6,107 nucleotides of DNA from Robiginitomaculum sp. GTDB taxonomy: Bacteria > Pseudomonadota > Alphaproteobacteria > Caulobacterales > Maricaulaceae. The position numbers and the translations under genes were made by a program. Below are positions 4,924-6,107 of this stretch, piece after piece. Each line of letters starts with the position of its first letter. Within the stretch, counting starts at the first letter, position 1. Location of the stretch: the NCBI GenBank assembly GCA_002732685.1, contig NVRS01000001.1, positions 150,823 through 156,929 of the forward strand. The letters are read 5' to 3'. The notes under the pieces are model-generated. The model saw only the letters and a list, made by a program, of their open reading frames with translations, was not told the origin of the DNA and ran no database searches.

Positions 4924-6107
4924 ATGTATAAAATTATTTCAAAAACGCCTATGCGCGCCGTGATTGCCGGTCTGGTATTTTCCACAAGTGTGCTCGCACT
5001 ATCTTGCTCTGGTTTTGCTCAATCAACGGACAAACCGAAGGGTCAAGAAGAAGACAAAGACCCTATGACACAATTCATGGACGATTTAAAATCCGAGCGG
5101 GCCTATATACCTGATACAGAATTTCCCGGAAAGAAAGCAGTAAAACCGCCCCGCAACCCCGCCGCGCGCGACATGCAAGCTGACCCAGCTGCCATACAGC
5201 AATTACGCCAACAAAAAAACGATCCTCAGCTGACACGCCTGATTGATAATTATAAGAATAACTTCTTTGAAAATGAATCCCGTCTCAAGGAGAGGCTGGA
5301 GCACACCAATAAGGCAATTAACAAGAATACAAATTTTTCAGATGACAGAAAAGCGCGGTTACACGAATTGGCACAAGAAAAATACAGAAGAGACAGCACC
5401 GCCAATGTGATAAAATATCGTCGACCATTAAATGCCCGCCTCATCAAATTGGTCAATACAAATATCCCTGACAAAAAAAAGCATATCAAAATGGGTCTTG
5501 GAAAGGACATTTGGGAGACGGAGAAAATGCCGGGGAAAAATAAAACGAGATATAAGCGCGATAAAAAGGGCCAGCGTATATTGAATAAGAATTATTCTGG
5601 TGCCGCTAGTGATATTGATACCCAAGGCTCGGTCGAAGCCTTGAGAAAACAATATGCCATAGCCAAAGCCCACGGGCTTAACCCGACTATGGTTGGTAAT
5701 GTAGTCGATATCCCCATTTTGGAACACACCACAAATGTGGTTTCAGGCAAGGGCGTACTGCAAGACCCAAATAACAAGATCGGATCCAGCGCCCGTGATG
5801 CAGGACTGCTAGCGGATGCCAGAGACAAGGAACGATTCTTATTTGTAGAAATGGATAAAGGCGCAAAACGGGATTTTGTAGAAATGCAAGATCATGTTGC
5901 AAAAACAGTTAAACTAAGACGAAGTCCACCCAGCAATGTTTTTAAAACAGGTAAAGACGGCAAACCCAGTGTCAACTTGCAAACCGGGGCAAAATCTACA
6001 CATAAGATGCTCACTGATAGCCCTCCCAACATTCGGCTTAGTGATGCCGAAATTGATGTTATCTTGAAAAAAAACGGCTTGAATTCCACCCCGGCAGAAT
6101 TCAGAAA
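4924..6107 (+). CDS. Large exported, Lys-rich protein of unknown function (3' end beyond window)
   Basis: An open frame of 394 complete codons runs from the ATG at 4924 to the window edge without a stop. Residues 1-32 form a signal peptide (MYKIISKTPMRAVIAGLVFS..., cleavage likely after GFA, before Gln33). Cys28 sits in ALSC, which is a poor lipobox because Leu is at -2, so lipidation is possible but not favoured. Residues 34-100 are polar, Pro/Asp/Lys-rich and probably disordered. Residues 100-160 are predicted helical and highly charged (RLKERLEHTNKAINKN, KARLHELAQEKYRRD). Residues 183-222 are very Lys/Arg-rich. From about 222 the composition becomes more domain-like, with YSGAASDIDTQGSVEALRKQ (224-243), GLNPTMVGNVVDIPILEH, a GSSARDAG motif (287-294), and two FVEM segments (307-310 and 318-321). 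The Gly-x3-Asp-x-Asp cluster could be a metal or catalytic site, but I cannot assign a family. It is the last visible gene of the exported-protein operon, 26 bp after the TPR gene. Confidence 0.85.
   Translation, partial: MYKIISKTPMRAVIAGLVFSTSVLALSCSGFAQSTDKPKGQEEDKDPMTQFMDDLKSERAYIPDTEFPGKKAVKPPRNPAARDMQADPAAIQQLRQQKNDPQLTRLIDNYKNNFFENESRLKERLEHTNKAINKNTNFSDDRKARLHELAQEKYRRDSTANVIKYRRPLNARLIKLVNTNIPDKKKHIKMGLGKDIWETEKMPGKNKTRYKRDKKGQRILNKNYSGAASDIDTQGSVEALRKQYAIAKAHGLNPTMVGNVVDIPILEHTTNVVSGKGVLQDPNNKIGSSARDAGLLADARDKERFLFVEMDKGAKRDFVEMQDHVAKTVKLRRSPPSNVFKTGKDGKPSVNLQTGAKSTHKMLTDSPPNIRLSDAEIDVILKKNGLNSTPAEFR

Noticed and set aside
5584..5632. Nucleotidyltransferase signature in the fourth gene (SG...DID)
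   Set aside because: The family pattern needs about 9-13 residues between the Gly-Ser and the Asp-x-Asp; here there are only three, so no enzyme call is made.
5250..6089. Several minus-strand open frames opposite the fourth operon gene, some hydrophobic
   Set aside because: They overlap one another and the long continuous plus-strand frame that has a strong ribosome site and signal peptide. Hydrophobicity is expected opposite Lys-rich codons.

Overview
The window looks like a chromosomal segment of a marine-type, AT-leaning alphaproteobacterium. The main taxonomic clue is a Fur-superfamily regulator with the hallmarks of Irr (no zinc CxxC motifs, a central HHH motif) together with near-perfect Irr control elements (ICE boxes, TTTAGAA-N3-TTCTAAA). 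Irr is essentially an alphaproteobacterial regulator. Genus cannot be fixed from the sequence; a Hyphomonadales/Maricaulales-like bacterium is a guess. I see no mobile elements, tRNA/rRNA genes or CRISPR arrays.

Left half (1-2659, minus strand): an iron/peroxide-response cluster in the order irr -> rubrerythrin -> heterodisulfide-reductase-like Fe-S protein -> DUF3501 protein (cut by the window edge). The rubrerythrin has all diiron ligands but no rubredoxin domain, so it needs an external electron donor. The large Fe-S protein next to it is the obvious candidate. Two tandem ICE boxes (one perfect) lie just upstream of the rubrerythrin promoter, and a third overlaps the likely irr promoter. 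A strand-specific intrinsic terminator lies between rubrerythrin and the Fe-S gene. It probably limits read-through, so that rubrerythrin is made in excess over the Fe-S protein and DUF3501.

Middle (2610-2767): a divergent intergenic region holding the irr promoter and ICE box, a 7+7 bp inverted repeat of unknown role, and a forward promoter candidate with a perfect TTGACA -35.

Right half (2768-6107, plus strand): four tightly packed genes (4-bp overlap, then 13-bp and 26-bp gaps), each beginning with an apparent Sec signal peptide. They encode a protein resembling the CsgG/TolB-N-type envelope fold, a small beta-rich secreted protein of unknown function, a TPR-repeat periplasmic protein, and a long charged exported protein that runs off the window. 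This reads as one operon for an envelope or secreted assembly that I cannot match to a named system. It is the most likely place for something undescribed. Its large fourth gene has an exceptionally strong Shine-Dalgarno.
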